Numbered from the stretch's first letter, positions 16,806-26,509 are shown. The stretch is 64,000 nt of DNA from an uncultured Bacteroides sp. (GCA_900546925.1 UREV01000002.1:1-64000); one strand, 5' to 3'. Notes: generated by a model from the sequence alone, not told the origin. Numbers and translations are program-made.

Positions 16806-18698
16806 ATGGAACCAATAGATATACTGTCAGAATACTGGGGATACTCCTCTTTCCGGCCCATGCAGGAGCAAATCGTGCGGTCTGCGTTGGACGGCAAGGA
16901 CGTGTTGGCGATACTCCCGACCGGAGGCGGAAAATCCGTGTGCTTCCAGGTGCCGGGACTGATGACGGACGGTATCGCGCTGGTCATCACTCCCCTTATC
17001 GCGTTGATGAAAGACCAGGTGCAGAATCTGAGGAACCGCGGGGTAAAGGCGCTGGCGATTTATGCCGGGATGAACAGGCGTGAAGTGGACCTCGCGCTGA
17101 ACAATGCCACTTACGGCGACGTGAAGTTCCTGTATCTGTCTCCGGAAAGGCTCGGGACGTTCCTTTTCCAGTCTTATCTTCCACAGATGAAGATTAGCTA
17201 TATCGTTGTGGATGAGGCACATTGTATATCCCAATGGGGTTACGACTTCCGTCCGGATTATCTTCAGATCGGGAAAATACGAGATGTAGTCGATGCCCCT
17301 GTGATAGCATTGACAGCGACCGCCACGCTGGAAGTCGCGAATGACATAATGGAGAAGTTGCGCTTCCGGGAGAAGAATCTTCTGAAGAGCGGTTTCGAGC
17401 GGCCTAACCTTTCTTATATAGTAAGGAAGTGCGAGGACAAACTCGGCCAACTGCTGGGGATTTGCAACGGGGTTCCAGGCACCGGAATCGTCTATGTCAG
17501 AAGCAGAAACAAGACAGAAGAACTCGCGGCAGCATTGACAGCAGCCGGAATTACAGCCTCTTTTTATCACGCAGGACTCCCCCACAGCCTCCGCACGACG
17601 CGCCAGGAGGAATGGAAGAGCGGCAAGATCCGCGTGATGGTTTGTACCAATGCCTTTGGGATGGGTATCGACAAGCCGGATGTGAGGTTCGTGGTGCACA
17701 TGGATTTGCCGGACTCCCCCGAAGCGTATTTCCAGGAGGCCGGACGCGCGGGTCGTGACGGCAAAAATTCGTACGCTGTGCTGCTCTGGAATTCGACGGA
17801 CACGAAGCGTCTGCATCAGCTGGAGACGATTTCCTTCCCGTCGCTGGATTACATAGAAGATATTTATCACAAGATATACGCTTTCTTCGAAATACCTTAT
17901 GGTCATGGACTTGGACGTGAGTTGCGTTTCGACTCGGAGGCATTTTGCAAGAGATTTTCGCTGAACAGGGCGCAGGTTTTCTATGCCATGAGATATCTCG
18001 AACGCGAGGGACATTGGACATATTCGGAGGATGTCGAGACGCCGACGAGGGTGAAGATTATGGTGGACCGCGATAACATGTACGACGTGGAGTTTTCGGA
18101 CCAGTCGCTCCTGGATATCGTGGAAGTTCTGATGCGCAAATACGTGGGAATTTTCTCGTTCCCGGTTCCGATAGACGAGGATTTTGTAGCCACAAAATGT
18201 TCTATATCAATCGTCCAGCTTAGGCAGGCATTATATAGGCTGTCTATCGAACACGTGATAAAGTACATCCCGTGCGATCGGGCGGATGTGCTTTTCCTGA
18301 AGACGGAGCATCTGGCGCAGGGCAATGTAAAATTGTCGCCGTTGCGTTACAAGATGTTGCAGGAGACCTACCACAAGCGCATGGAAACCATGATCGAGTA
18401 CGTGACGGAGGAGGACGTCTGCCGGTCGAGATTCCTGCTGGCCTATTTCGGCCAGAGCGAGTCCGCCGATTGCGGCAAATGTGACGTCTGCCGGCGGAAT
18501 ATTTCGAAGGTTCAGGTCAATGCCGGTGTAACGTCTGACGCTTTAGTGGATTTTATCAATGTGGAATGCCACGGGGAGTATTCGCTTAAGCAGATCAACG
18601 AACGTTTTTCGAATCCGATGGCGTCGTATTCTCCTGATTATCTGGATATTCTGCGAGATCTTATAGATAACAGGGTTGTTCCTCCATACAAATTTTGA
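16806..18698 (+). CDS. recQ: RecQ-type ATP-dependent DNA helicase
   Basis: A 630-residue superfamily 2 helicase with 3'-5' polarity expected. Motif 0 is [13 protein letters not shown], Walker [15 protein letters not shown] and the Walker B box DEAH in [15 protein letters not shown]. Motif VI is [10 protein letters not shown]. The Zn-binding RQC module ([12 protein letters not shown], then CGKCDVCRR) lies near residues 540-570. No clear HRDC domain follows; the C-terminal ~60 residues are a short helical tail. It acts in recombination and replication-fork repair. The MATE exporter gene starts 3 bp after its stop. Confidence 0.96.
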   Translation: MEPIDILSEYWGYSSFRPMQEQIVRSALDGKDVLAILPTGGGKSVCFQVPGLMTDGIALVITPLIALMKDQVQNLRNRGVKALAIYAGMNRREVDLALNNATYGDVKFLYLSPERLGTFLFQSYLPQMKISYIVVDEAHCISQWGYDFRPDYLQIGKIRDVVDAPVIALTATATLEVANDIMEKLRFREKNLLKSGFERPNLSYIVRKCEDKLGQLLGICNGVPGTGIVYVRSRNKTEELAAALTAAGITASFYHAGLPHSLRTTRQEEWKSGKIRVMVCTNAFGMGIDKPDVRFVVHMDLPDSPEAYFQEAGRAGRDGKNSYAVLLWNSTDTKRLHQLETISFPSLDYIEDIYHKIYAFFEIPYGHGLGRELRFDSEAFCKRFSLNRAQVFYAMRYLEREGHWTYSEDVETPTRVKIMVDRDNMYDVEFSDQSLLDIVEVLMRKYVGIFSFPVPIDEDFVATKCSISIVQLRQALYRLSIEHVIKYIPCDRADVLFLKTEHLAQGNVKLSPLRYKMLQETYHKRMETMIEYVTEEDVCRSRFLLAYFGQSESADCGKCDVCRRNISKVQVNAGVTSDALVDFINVECHGEYSLKQINERFSNPMASYSPDYLDILRDLIDNRVVPPYKF

Positions 18699-18701
18699 TT
18701 C

Positions 18702-20135
18702 ATGAGCAAGGATAAGGATATATTGTTGGGAATGCTTAGGGGCGGAGGTTCCATGACGTCCGGACAACAGCTTAAGTTATCATTTATAATGAGTATGCCG
18801 GCCATACTCGCCCAGCTTTCGGCTGTGTTGATGCAGTTTATCGATTCCGCAATGGTCGGTAATCTTGGGGTCAATGCTGCTGCATCAGTGGGTCTTATGG
18901 CTACGTGTATGTGGTTGTTCGGCGGTTTCTGTTCGTCAGCTTCCGCAGGTTTTTCTGTGCAGGCAGCGCATCTTATCGGGGCGAAAGATTTCGTCGGGGC
19001 CAGAAAGGTTCTTCGCCAGGGAATAACGGCATTAACCCTATTCAGTTTGCTCATAGCATCGATAGGTATGGCGATCAGCGGCGGTTTGCCGGTCTGGTTG
19101 GGAGGCACGGAGGCGATCAGACATGACGCGAGTCTTTATTTTATGATTGTATGCATGGGACTGCCTGCTCTCCAGTTCGAGTTTTTCGGCGCAGGAATGT
19201 TGCAGAGTAGCGGCAACATGAAGATACCCAGTATGATGAGTCTTATGATGTGTCTGCTGGATGTCTGCTTCAACTACCTTCTTATCTACCCCGGAAGAAC
19301 ATTGACCTTAGCCGGTATGGAGATCGCGATTCCGGGTGCGGGACTCGGGGTGAAGGGTGCGGCGATGGGCACGGTTCTGGCGGAGTTTTGCACGGTCGGG
19401 ACGATGATGTATTATATTCTTTTCAGGTCGCCGGAGTTGTCTATTTTCGGGAAACGGAAGGAGGGCGGCAGTTTCAGGCCCACGATGGTCTGTCTGCGCA
19501 ACGCATTGACTATCAGTCTGCCTATGGCGGTGCAGAATATCCTCATGAGGGGCGCACATGTGATCAGTACGGTTATCGTGGCTCCGCTGGGAACTGTGGC
19601 TATCGCTGCGAATGCGTTTGCGGTGACGGCGGAGAGTTTCTGTTATATGCCTGGCAATGGTGTGGCGGATGCGGCGACGTCGCTGGTGGGTCAGAGTCTG
19701 GGTGCCAAGAGGCGTGACCTGGCGAATGGTTTCGCGAAGATGACCGTGGGCCTGGGTATTGCGCTGATGTCGATGATGTCCATAGTGATGTTTATTTTCG
19801 CACCGGAGTTCATAGGTCTGATGTCAAGTGATGCCGAAGTGGTGGCGCTGGGGTCGCATGTGCTTAGAATAGAGTGCTTTGCGGAGGCCATGTTCGCCGC
19901 CTCGATCGTAGGTTACGGTGTGTGCGTGGGTGCCGGTGATACCCTTATCCCAAGTATCATAAATCTCTCCAGCATGTGGATTTTCCGTATTTTCCCGGCC
20001 CTGTTCCTCACTAAAATGATGGGGCTTACCGGTTTCTGGATTTGTATGTGTTTCGAGCTTAATATCAGAGGTATCCTCTTCCTCTGGCGTCTCCGTTCAG
20101 GCAAATGGATGACCGCCGGGAAGATACGCGGATAG
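18702..20135 (+). CDS. MATE family efflux transporter
   Basis: A 477-residue membrane protein with about 12 hydrophobic segments in two similar halves, as in MatE (PF01554) exporters. The first half contains PAILAQLSAVLMQFIDSAMV and the second contains ISLPMAVQNILMRGAHVIST. It probably exports cationic compounds using a Na+ or H+ gradient. It is probably co-transcribed with recQ. A REP-like unit of the GTCGGCGGAT family lies directly after its stop and separates it from the convergent DUF5686 gene. Confidence 0.92.
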   Translation: MSKDKDILLGMLRGGGSMTSGQQLKLSFIMSMPAILAQLSAVLMQFIDSAMVGNLGVNAAASVGLMATCMWLFGGFCSSASAGFSVQAAHLIGAKDFVGARKVLRQGITALTLFSLLIASIGMAISGGLPVWLGGTEAIRHDASLYFMIVCMGLPALQFEFFGAGMLQSSGNMKIPSMMSLMMCLLDVCFNYLLIYPGRTLTLAGMEIAIPGAGLGVKGAAMGTVLAEFCTVGTMMYYILFRSPELSIFGKRKEGGSFRPTMVCLRNALTISLPMAVQNILMRGAHVISTVIVAPLGTVAIAANAFAVTAESFCYMPGNGVADAATSLVGQSLGAKRRDLANGFAKMTVGLGIALMSMMSIVMFIFAPEFIGLMSSDAEVVALGSHVLRIECFAEAMFAASIVGYGVCVGAGDTLIPSIINLSSMWIFRIFPALFLTKMMGLTGFWICMCFELNIRGILFLWRLRSGKWMTAGKIRG

Positions 20136-20200
20136 GAGTTTCGTGTCCGGTCGGGGTCAAATCTTATGTTTCCAGCGCAGCGGGAGGTCCCGACGTCACG

Positions 20201-20350
20201 GGGTCGGCGGATTATGGATTCTGGAAGTGTTGAGTATTAATGAGTTACGTTATTTACATCCGCCGACCCCACAATTTTTAGGGGTGTCGGCGGATGACGA
20301 TTTTCTAATTGCTTGACTATTAATATTTTATAAAATCAAAATCAGCCGAC
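20201..20350 (-). repeat. REP-like palindromic unit A (GTCGGCGGAT family)
   Basis: The core hairpin at 20258-20295 has arms ATCCGCCGACCCC and GGGGTGTCGGCGGAT around a 10-nt loop. The whole unit is in inverted orientation to, and nearly identical with, the units at 24165 and 26022, including the spacer GTTGAGTATTAATGAGTTAC. It lies in the intergenic gap between two convergent genes, where a bidirectional terminator or mRNA-stabilising hairpin would be placed. Confidence 0.8.
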
Positions 20351-20385
20351 CCTGACCCAGCTGCTGGTCGAAAAACGCCCGACGG

Positions 20386-22944
20386 CTAGAACTTAAGCTC
20401 CAGACCGATATTCACCACAAACCTGTTAGGCGACTTGACCTTCACGCCGTCCGGATTTATAATGCTCCTGTGAGTCATCCTCCAGAACGCATCCACACGA
20501 ATGAGTCTCAATATGTTAGACACACCGACACCCATCTCCACATACGGCTTGTTGAGCGAATTCATCCCCTCAGGGAAAAGCAGCGGAGCATTCTTCGAAT
20601 TGCTATTCCAGACGATACCGTTATTCTTACGCGAAAGCGTACCGTAAGCCGCCTTCACTGTCAGTATCTCACGCCAATGCAACTTCTTGATTAACGGAAT
20701 CTTACCGAAGAAAAAGCCATTGAAATTATGCTCCAGGAAAAGCGTCCCCCAAGTATCCGATGCGAACTCGTAGAACCCCATGCAAGAGAACGAACTCGGG
20801 TCCATGATATACGTTCCGTTACCCTCATGAAGCTTCAGCATCGGGTACGGCACCGTCCCGATGATCTTTCCCAAGGTAAACTTGATGTCAGTTTTTCCTA
20901 CCGGCGGCAACTTCAGACCATAATCCACAGTCAACTCGGACCTAAAAAAGGTATATTCGTTCTTGCCAATGCCTTTGAGCGAACCGACCAGGTCGATGGT
21001 TACGATAGGATAATCCGAATGCAAATACGACTTATTGAACGTACCCCTCGTTACCGTCTCATCCTTTGAAAATCGAGCCGTAAAATGCAGATCGTTAGCC
21101 CCGACAGAGTTGACATGCGACGTGTCATTTCCATCCCGCCTCAGCATCGGCACATAAACATTGGAATATATTCTCCTGAATTCCAGGGCAGTAGACGTGT
21201 TGAGCCACGGAGCGACCTCCCAGTCATACCTCAGCGAATATTCGTTCACAGGGCTACGCTTCTCACTGCCATGTTTGGTAAGAAGTGACGAAAGCAGAGT
21301 CGTCTCATTGAAGGCCTGAGTACCTTTACCAAGCTGAATAATATCCTTTTGACCCTTAACCGTAAGCTTCCTCGTAGGCTGTTTGCTGATCATCCACTCG
21401 AGCGATCCGCCACCCTTGAACTCACGATCCTTGGTTCCATAAGACGCAAAAGCCGATACCCTGAACCTCTTGCTCAAGTTCGACGTAGTGCGAAATCCGA
21501 GTTGTATCTTATTGCCTTCCAAGGCATTAAAACTATATACCTTAGAGTACGGACCGAATGCAATATACTTAGTCTCCAAATAACCGGACACTAACGTGTT
21601 TACGATATTGTATATACTATTGTATAGCGGAACATTCTTGATAGAGTCCACCATATTATATATATTCTGCTCTTTTTCAGAGAGTTGGTAAGGCCGTGCA
21701 GCATTCCACCACTCCTCATCCTTTCTTCCCGCGCCCTTCTCCACCTGTACTTTGGCATTGACCTTCAACACCTCCTTGCGCGCGTCAGCCCCGAGAATCG
21801 GGTTCATATAGTCTATCTGCCTGTTGCCCAGGAAGGAAACGAATTTCGACGAGTCGTTCATCGTGACCGAAAAGTCGACGTAAAGTTTGTCTTGCTTGTA
21901 GAACCAGAGCGAGTCGCCAAGCCTCTGATCGGTTCTGTCAATGACCATGTCACGGATCCAGTTCACGTTGGCTCCCTTTCTTAGTTTTACATGTATCTCC
22001 CTGAGTCCGAAGTCTTTGGCATCGATGGACATCTCTCCGTCGAATACGGATGAAGATACTCCTTTCCCAGGATGGAAGCGGATTTTCCACGTTTTCCTTC
22101 CGTCTACCATGAGGCTGTCCACGAGGTAATAATTATAGTAGACGTTGCCGTTCGAAGACAGCGGAGAAGGTATCTGGACGTTAAACGCATCGATGAAGTT
22201 ATTGTAGAAATTCGTCTTCAGATGCATGCTTCCCGTAAACTGCGAAATGGCATTGTCCTCATTCAATCCGGACACCCTGGTGGCCTCGATAATTTCCTTG
22301 TTGATCTCGGGCGATGGGCAATGATAGCGGTGCGCTCTGGTCTCAGAAATCATCACCGGCAGGTACGGTTTTCCTGATACGACCGAAGTGTCCATGTAAT
22401 CGAACACGAAGCCGAAGTTCTTGCGTATCAATCTGTTCTGTATCTGTTCATCGGCATTGGTCAGATCCAATTCCATTTTCGTATAGGTGTCGCATCGATA
22501 GGAGTCGCGCCTTTCCGGGTCGTTCTGGTCGCGGTGTTTGTCGATCTGCGAGAGGATCCATTTCATGTAGCGGTTGTCCGGTTTCACGATGGCCGCGTTC
22601 AATGCCGATGTCACCGGGCGGAGTTTGTAGTCGATTTCGCTGAAGGCTCCGCGGCTAATTCTATATGTCTGAGGTTCGTAGCCCAGAAGGGAGGCTGTGA
22701 GCATGCAGGCGCTGCTGTCGCGCGTTTCCATGCTGTAATACCCGTCGAGGTCGGTCGTGACGCCGATGGTCGTGCCCTCGAAGTAGACCGCCACAAACGG
22801 AAGTGGCTCGCCGGTCCCGAATTCCGTGACTCGTCCCTTGACTTTCGTCGTCTGAGCGTTCAGGTCAATGCCAATGAGCGCACACACGAAGAGTATTACT
22901 ATATATAATAATGTCCGGTTTCTATTCATGTCTTGTCGTTTCAT
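20386..22944 (-). CDS. DUF5686 family outer-membrane-associated protein
   Basis: An 852-residue protein with a signal peptide ending in LIGIDLNAQ. A carboxypeptidase regulatory-like beta-sandwich follows (residues ~33-110, with PFVAVYFEGTTIGVTTDLDG). The long remainder matches the DUF5686 type, ending in a beta-rich region with a terminal aromatic-rich strand (VVNIGLELKF) typical of outer-membrane barrels. The function is unknown; the family resembles TonB-receptor-like surface proteins without a plug. An in-frame ATG at 22929 is an alternative start. Its -7 box is at 23098. Confidence 0.85.
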   Translation of the reverse strand: MKRQDMNRNRTLLYIVILFVCALIGIDLNAQTTKVKGRVTEFGTGEPLPFVAVYFEGTTIGVTTDLDGYYSMETRDSSACMLTASLLGYEPQTYRISRGAFSEIDYKLRPVTSALNAAIVKPDNRYMKWILSQIDKHRDQNDPERRDSYRCDTYTKMELDLTNADEQIQNRLIRKNFGFVFDYMDTSVVSGKPYLPVMISETRAHRYHCPSPEINKEIIEATRVSGLNEDNAISQFTGSMHLKTNFYNNFIDAFNVQIPSPLSSNGNVYYNYYLVDSLMVDGRKTWKIRFHPGKGVSSSVFDGEMSIDAKDFGLREIHVKLRKGANVNWIRDMVIDRTDQRLGDSLWFYKQDKLYVDFSVTMNDSSKFVSFLGNRQIDYMNPILGADARKEVLKVNAKVQVEKGAGRKDEEWWNAARPYQLSEKEQNIYNMVDSIKNVPLYNSIYNIVNTLVSGYLETKYIAFGPYSKVYSFNALEGNKIQLGFRTTSNLSKRFRVSAFASYGTKDREFKGGGSLEWMISKQPTRKLTVKGQKDIIQLGKGTQAFNETTLLSSLLTKHGSEKRSPVNEYSLRYDWEVAPWLNTSTALEFRRIYSNVYVPMLRRDGNDTSHVNSVGANDLHFTARFSKDETVTRGTFNKSYLHSDYPIVTIDLVGSLKGIGKNEYTFFRSELTVDYGLKLPPVGKTDIKFTLGKIIGTVPYPMLKLHEGNGTYIMDPSSFSCMGFYEFASDTWGTLFLEHNFNGFFFGKIPLIKKLHWREILTVKAAYGTLSRKNNGIVWNSNSKNAPLLFPEGMNSLNKPYVEMGVGVSNILRLIRVDAFWRMTHRSIINPDGVKVKSPNRFVVNIGLELKF

Positions 22945-23097
22945 CTAATCTATAACCAGCTTCATCATAAGGAATCTCTTCAATCCTGTAACACCAGCAC
23001 ACTTTTCTTCGGATATATAACTGTCCCCGAATACTTCATCCTGATCTGAGGCAACTAATTAATCCCCTTTTACTCTTAAAAATAACTCTAAAGGAAA

Positions 23098-23105
23098 CAA
23101 ATATA
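23098..23105 (-). promoter_or_regulatory. -7 box for the DUF5686 gene
   Basis: Reads TATATTTG on the minus strand, an exact TAnnTTTG match. The leader would be about 145 nt. It diverges from the purN promoter, whose -7 box starts 35 bp to the right. Confidence 0.45.
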
Positions 23106-23139
23106 GCGAATTTAACGTATGGTTGTCCGTGATTTTGAT

Positions 23140-23147
23140 TAAATTTG
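23140..23147 (+). promoter_or_regulatory. -7 box for purN
   Basis: TAAATTTG is an exact TAnnTTTG match about 55 bp before the purN ATG. A TTG triplet 15 bp upstream is a weak -33 candidate. Confidence 0.5.
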
Positions 23148-23202
23148 TGACCGAAAAGGCGGGGCATCAAATAGCTTCAGTCTTTCATAATCTGATATAA
23201 TA

Positions 23203-23775
23203 ATGGTCAACGTAGCTATTTTCGTCTCAGGCAGCGGGACAAATTGTGAGGCTGTCATCAAGCATTTCCAAGGTTCGGACAAAGTGAATATTGCATTGGT
23301 AGTCAGCAATAAAGCAGATGCTTATGCGCTTGTCCGCGCGAAGAATTTGGGTGTAGAGTCTGTGGTCATGCCTAAGAAGGAGTTCATGCAGGAGTCGTTG
23401 CTTATGCCGTTAATGCGTGAGCATCATATCGATTTTATTGTTCTGGCCGGTTTCCTTTTGGTTATCCCTGATTTTCTTATCAATGCATATCCTCACAAGA
23501 TGATTAATCTTCATCCTGCCCTGCTTCCTAAGTTCGGCGGCCTGGGCATGTATGGTCATCATGTGCACGAGGCGGTGAAGGCAGCCGGTGAGACTGAAAC
23601 GGGCATGACGGTGCATTATGTTAGTAATGAGGTAGATGGCGGCGAAATCATAGCTCAGTTCTCCACTCCGATTTTACCGACTGACACGCCGGACGACATC
23701 GCCGCCAAAGAGCATGTCCTCGAAATGGCTCATTTCCCACAGGTAGTCGACGACGTTATCTCCCGCACTTTCTAA
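23203..23775 (+). CDS. purN: Phosphoribosylglycinamide formyltransferase
   Basis: A 190-residue enzyme that transfers a formyl group from 10-formyl-THF to GAR in purine synthesis. Visible motifs: phosphate-binding loop VSGSGTNCEAVI at the N-terminus, and the catalytic region MINLHPALLPKFGGLGMYG with the conserved His. The catalytic Asp follows in VHYVSNEVDGGEII. The length is normal. It is a single gene with its own promoter; the RAYT/REP locus starts right after it. Confidence 0.95.
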   Translation: MVNVAIFVSGSGTNCEAVIKHFQGSDKVNIALVVSNKADAYALVRAKNLGVESVVMPKKEFMQESLLMPLMREHHIDFIVLAGFLLVIPDFLINAYPHKMINLHPALLPKFGGLGMYGHHVHEAVKAAGETETGMTVHYVSNEVDGGEIIAQFSTPILPTDTPDDIAAKEHVLEMAHFPQVVDDVISRTF

Positions 23776-23792
23776 GTTCGAGCTCGATTAGC

Positions 23793-24435
23793 GTGGATGC
23801 CGACGGCGGTCGGTGCCCGCTCGCTCAGGTGCTGCGCAATTACCGCCGCCGAACCAGACTCGGATATCCGAGCTAATCCCGACCGGTGCCGCCGCCAACC
23901 GGACACGAAACGGATGATCCTCGAGAGTTTTAGTGAACTCGAAGATAAACGGCCTGGACCGCGGGGTCACAAAGCAGGCGTAGCTGCTGGCTGGTATTTT
24001 CGCCAGCTGCGGTGACCATCTGTAAAACAAATCTGAAGATAAAATTTCGTTTTTCCATGGACAGTCTCGAAGACCATGACGAACACGCCTGCACCTCAAC
24101 AATTAGACATAATTCTTTCCGAGTTCATGTCAAAACACGTAACTGCGGAGACGCTCACCGACGGCACCGGGGTCGGCGGATTGTCGCTTTATAAAATCCT
24201 AATAATCAGGTAATTAGAAAATCATCATCCGCCGACACCCCTAAAAATTGTGGGGTCGGCGGATACAAATAATGTAACTCATTAATACTCAACACTTCCA
24301 GAATCCAAAATCCGCCGACCCCATGGGCGTTGGAGCGTACCGATCAGGGACTATCCAGCTCGTGGAAGTGAACGACAAACCGACTCCATGAGCGTCGGAG
24401 TGTACCGGTCAGGGTCTCGCCGACCCCAAACGTTA
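23793..24435 (+). repeat. Left ~640-bp direct repeat of the RAYT locus
   Basis: Nearly identical to 25628-26286 over most of its length. A short non-matching patch in the middle (about 23958-24010 here) has a different hairpin-rich sequence in the right copy. In order it contains a GC-rich hairpin region (GCCGACGGCGGTCGG), a conserved AT-rich stretch with the ACGTAACTGCGGAGACGC motif at about 24138, the palindromic unit at 24165-24330, and a final block with repeated GGCGTTGGAG / GCGTCGGAGTGTACC phrases. No convincing gene is present; open frames here are repeat artefacts. Confidence 0.8.
24165..24330 (+). repeat. REP-like palindromic unit B
   Basis: The core hairpin at 24227-24264 has arms ATCCGCCGACACCCC and GGGGTCGGCGGAT. 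It is bounded by an outer GGGGTCGGCGGATT arm at the left and ATCCGCCGACCCC at the right, so the full unit is itself an inverted repeat. The spacer contains AACTCATTAATACTCAACAC. Confidence 0.85.
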
Positions 24436-24460
24436 TCCTCCGCGGTGACCGGCATAATCT

Positions 24461-25348
24461 TTAATACAAACTCTTGACCAGATCTATAGGCATTGACAAA
24501 ACCCGGGACAGTTGCGATGGCGGGTAGTTTTTTCGAAGATGGGATACGAGGGCGACCTTTTCGCCGACCGACAGGTCGCGGATGCCAGTGTGGAACAGGT
24601 CTAACGCGAGGGCGGAAACAGCCTTTCGCAACTCATTGTCGGACAACTCATTAATAATACGTCCAGACATATATCTTCTGATCACGGCGTCGTCATCAGA
24701 CCTGAAATACATAAAGGCGATAAAGGCATTGGCCGTCTTGAATATATCATTAACCATCTGATAATCAACGAAACACGAAGGATTGATAAGACCATTGGGC
24801 AGAACACGCCACTCAGGAGGAAAATCAAATTTCGTCTTGAGCAGGTTGACTCTTTTATATTCTGTCATTTCTGAAATCTTAGCGCCCGAGGTAAACGTGG
24901 TATCATTCGCAAAATACAAACCAGCGGAGCTCCACTCGTAGTACGACGGCATCAGTGTTTTGTCTACATCCAATGAGTTTCGCAAGATATAGCAGATGGT
25001 TTTCTTTACCTGTGTCAATGTCTCCATTTCTTTCAACGACATAAGAAATGAATCAGTCGATATCTTTCTTCCAATAGAAGCCAAATATCTTAGAATCATA
25101 AACTTATACTCGGATATAAAATTTTTGATTGAATGGTTGAGGCCTTTCAACATCATGTGCAGATGCGTTCCAGTAACGGTATATGCCAATACTTTCAGGT
25201 CGTTCTTGAGGGCATACTGGGGAATCAGATTAATGGCCTTTATGAAGTCCTCGGGGTTAATAAATATCGAAGAGCTCAGTTTTCCGTCCGAATATACGTG
25301 GTAGAAGTCGCTGACTTGGTCGGAATATCCACTATAATTATCATTCAT
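24461..25348 (-). CDS. REP-associated tyrosine (Y1/HUH) transposase-like protein
   Basis: A 295-residue protein of the Y1 transposase superfamily (PF01797), RAYT-like. The HUH-type metal site is TGTHLHMML (His62, His64). The probable nucleophile is Tyr120 in ICYILRNS, followed by the family signature YYEWSSAGLYF (compare the usual NPVRAG...YxWSS pattern). The C-terminal ~100 residues end in a helix-turn-helix-like stretch (SQLSRVLSMPIDLVKSL), an add-on that may bind DNA. Expected activity is single-strand cleavage and joining at REP hairpins. It is single-copy in this window and flanked by long direct repeats that carry such hairpins. Confidence 0.85.
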   Translation of the reverse strand: MNDNYSGYSDQVSDFYHVYSDGKLSSSIFINPEDFIKAINLIPQYALKNDLKVLAYTVTGTHLHMMLKGLNHSIKNFISEYKFMILRYLASIGRKISTDSFLMSLKEMETLTQVKKTICYILRNSLDVDKTLMPSYYEWSSAGLYFANDTTFTSGAKISEMTEYKRVNLLKTKFDFPPEWRVLPNGLINPSCFVDYQMVNDIFKTANAFIAFMYFRSDDDAVIRRYMSGRIINELSDNELRKAVSALALDLFHTGIRDLSVGEKVALVSHLRKNYPPSQLSRVLSMPIDLVKSLY

Positions 25349-25468
25349 ATCAGAAGTAGTTTATTTATCCGTTTTTCGAAAATCTCCCCTCAATCCATCC
25401 CACAAATCCTATCGAAAACTTCAGATTGCTTCTGAAAATATCCGTGGAAACTTCCAAATCGCACGAAA

Positions 25469-25476
25469 CAAATTTA
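25469..25476 (-). promoter_or_regulatory. Possible -7 box for the RAYT-like gene
   Basis: Reads TAAATTTG on the minus strand, an exact TAnnTTTG match, but 121 bp before the ATG. It lies in the unique 25349-25627 segment between the gene and the right direct repeat. Confidence 0.35.
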
Positions 25477-25627
25477 ATAAAGTTTTCTCGGTATTACAAT
25501 GGTTTGCTTTAGAATTATATGGGACGTAATTAGGGCAACGAACCGATTTTGGCTGCTGGTACCGGACGCATTGGTATCACATTAATAATCGACACATCTA
25601 ACATTACAGTCGAGCCGCCCAAATCAG

Positions 25628-26286
25628 CGCGGATGCCGACGGCGGTCGGTGCCCGTTCGCTCAGGTGCTGCGCAATTACCGCCGCCGAACCAGACTCGGA
25701 TATACGAGCTAATCCCGACCGGTGCCGCCGCCGACCGCCCACGAAACGGATGATCCTCGAGAGTTTTAGTGAACTCGAAGATAAACGGCCTGGCCCGCGG
25801 CGGAGCTGCCGTCGGCGGAGCTACGCAGCCTGCTTTGTGCAGCTGGATGGCGTTTTTGACAGCTGCGGTGACCATCTGTAAAACAAATCTGAAGATAAAA
25901 TTTCGTTTTTCCATGGACAGTCTCGAAGACCATGACGAACACGCCTGCACCTCAACAATTAGACATAATTCTTTCCGAGTTCATGTCAAAACACGTAACT
26001 GCGGAGACGCTCACCGACGGCACCGGGGTCGGCGGATTGTCGCTTTATAAAATCCTAATAATCAGGTAATTAGAAAATCATCATCCGCCGACACCCCTAA
26101 AAATTGTGGGGTCGGCGGATTTAAATAACGTAACTCATTAATACTCAACACTTCCAGAATCCAAAATCCGCCTACCCCATGGGCGTTGGAGTGTACCTGT
26201 CAGGGGCTATCCAGCTCGTGGAACTGAACGACAAACCGACTCCATGGGCGTCGGAGTGTACCGGTCAGGGCCGCGTCGACCCCAAA
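25628..26286 (+). repeat. Right ~660-bp direct repeat of the RAYT locus
   Basis: Second copy of the 23793-24435 sequence in the same orientation. The patch around 25796-25862 differs and contains its own GGCGGAGCTGCCGTCGGCGG hairpin. The rest differs from the left copy by only scattered single bases. No gene is supported inside it. Confidence 0.8.
26022..26180 (+). repeat. REP-like palindromic unit C
   Basis: Core hairpin at 26083-26120, identical in its arms to unit B. One base change in the outer right arm (CCGCCTACC) breaks the terminal pairing. It lies inside the right direct repeat. Confidence 0.85.
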
Positions 26287-26310
26287 CGATATGTCTTATC
26301 GGGGGTGTGC

Positions 26311-26413
26311 GGAGGTCACGGCGGAGTCCCGTGGTCTCCCATGACTCCGTAAATGGGAGGTGTCGGCGCTAGCCGGAGGGATGAGCGAAGCGAAGGTCTC
26401 CGTCGGGACCGCC
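26311..26413. repeat. Cruciform-forming dispersed repeat, copy 2
   Basis: A diverged copy of 77-180. The outer arms keep their pairing (GGAGGTCACGGCGGAG with CTCCGTCGGGACCGCC, imperfect). The inner CCCAT/ATGGG hairpin and the GCCGGAGGGATGAGCG loop are conserved. It lies just outside the right border of the RAYT locus. Confidence 0.6.
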
Positions 26414-26509
26414 CGCGCGACTGAAACATAAGTCATAGTCTATTGTTCAACATAACAATCCGCAACGACCCCGAGACGAGCGAGCTGCAGCCAGCGACAC
26501 CCCCAGACT

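Larger units (their letters stand above)
23793..26286. mobile_element. RAYT-REP locus: transposase-like gene between ~650-bp direct repeats
   Basis: A Y1/REP-type transposase-like gene (24461-25348) lies between two long direct repeats (23793-24435 and 25628-26286). Each repeat contains a complete GTCGGCGGAT palindromic unit. More units of the same palindrome family lie elsewhere in the window (20201, 36753, 46570). This is the arrangement known for REP-associated tyrosine transposases in Proteobacteria, where the gene is single-copy and flanked by the REP sequences it is thought to spread. The borders are by eye. Confidence 0.7.

Noticed and set aside
23776..24460. Open frames in the left direct repeat as small genes
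   Set aside because: They run through hairpins, exist in several frames and both strands at once, and are broken differently in the right copy.
25549..26050. Open frames in the right direct repeat as small genes
   Set aside because: Same repeat sequence as the left copy; frames differ between copies because of the variable patch, so no coding constraint is visible.
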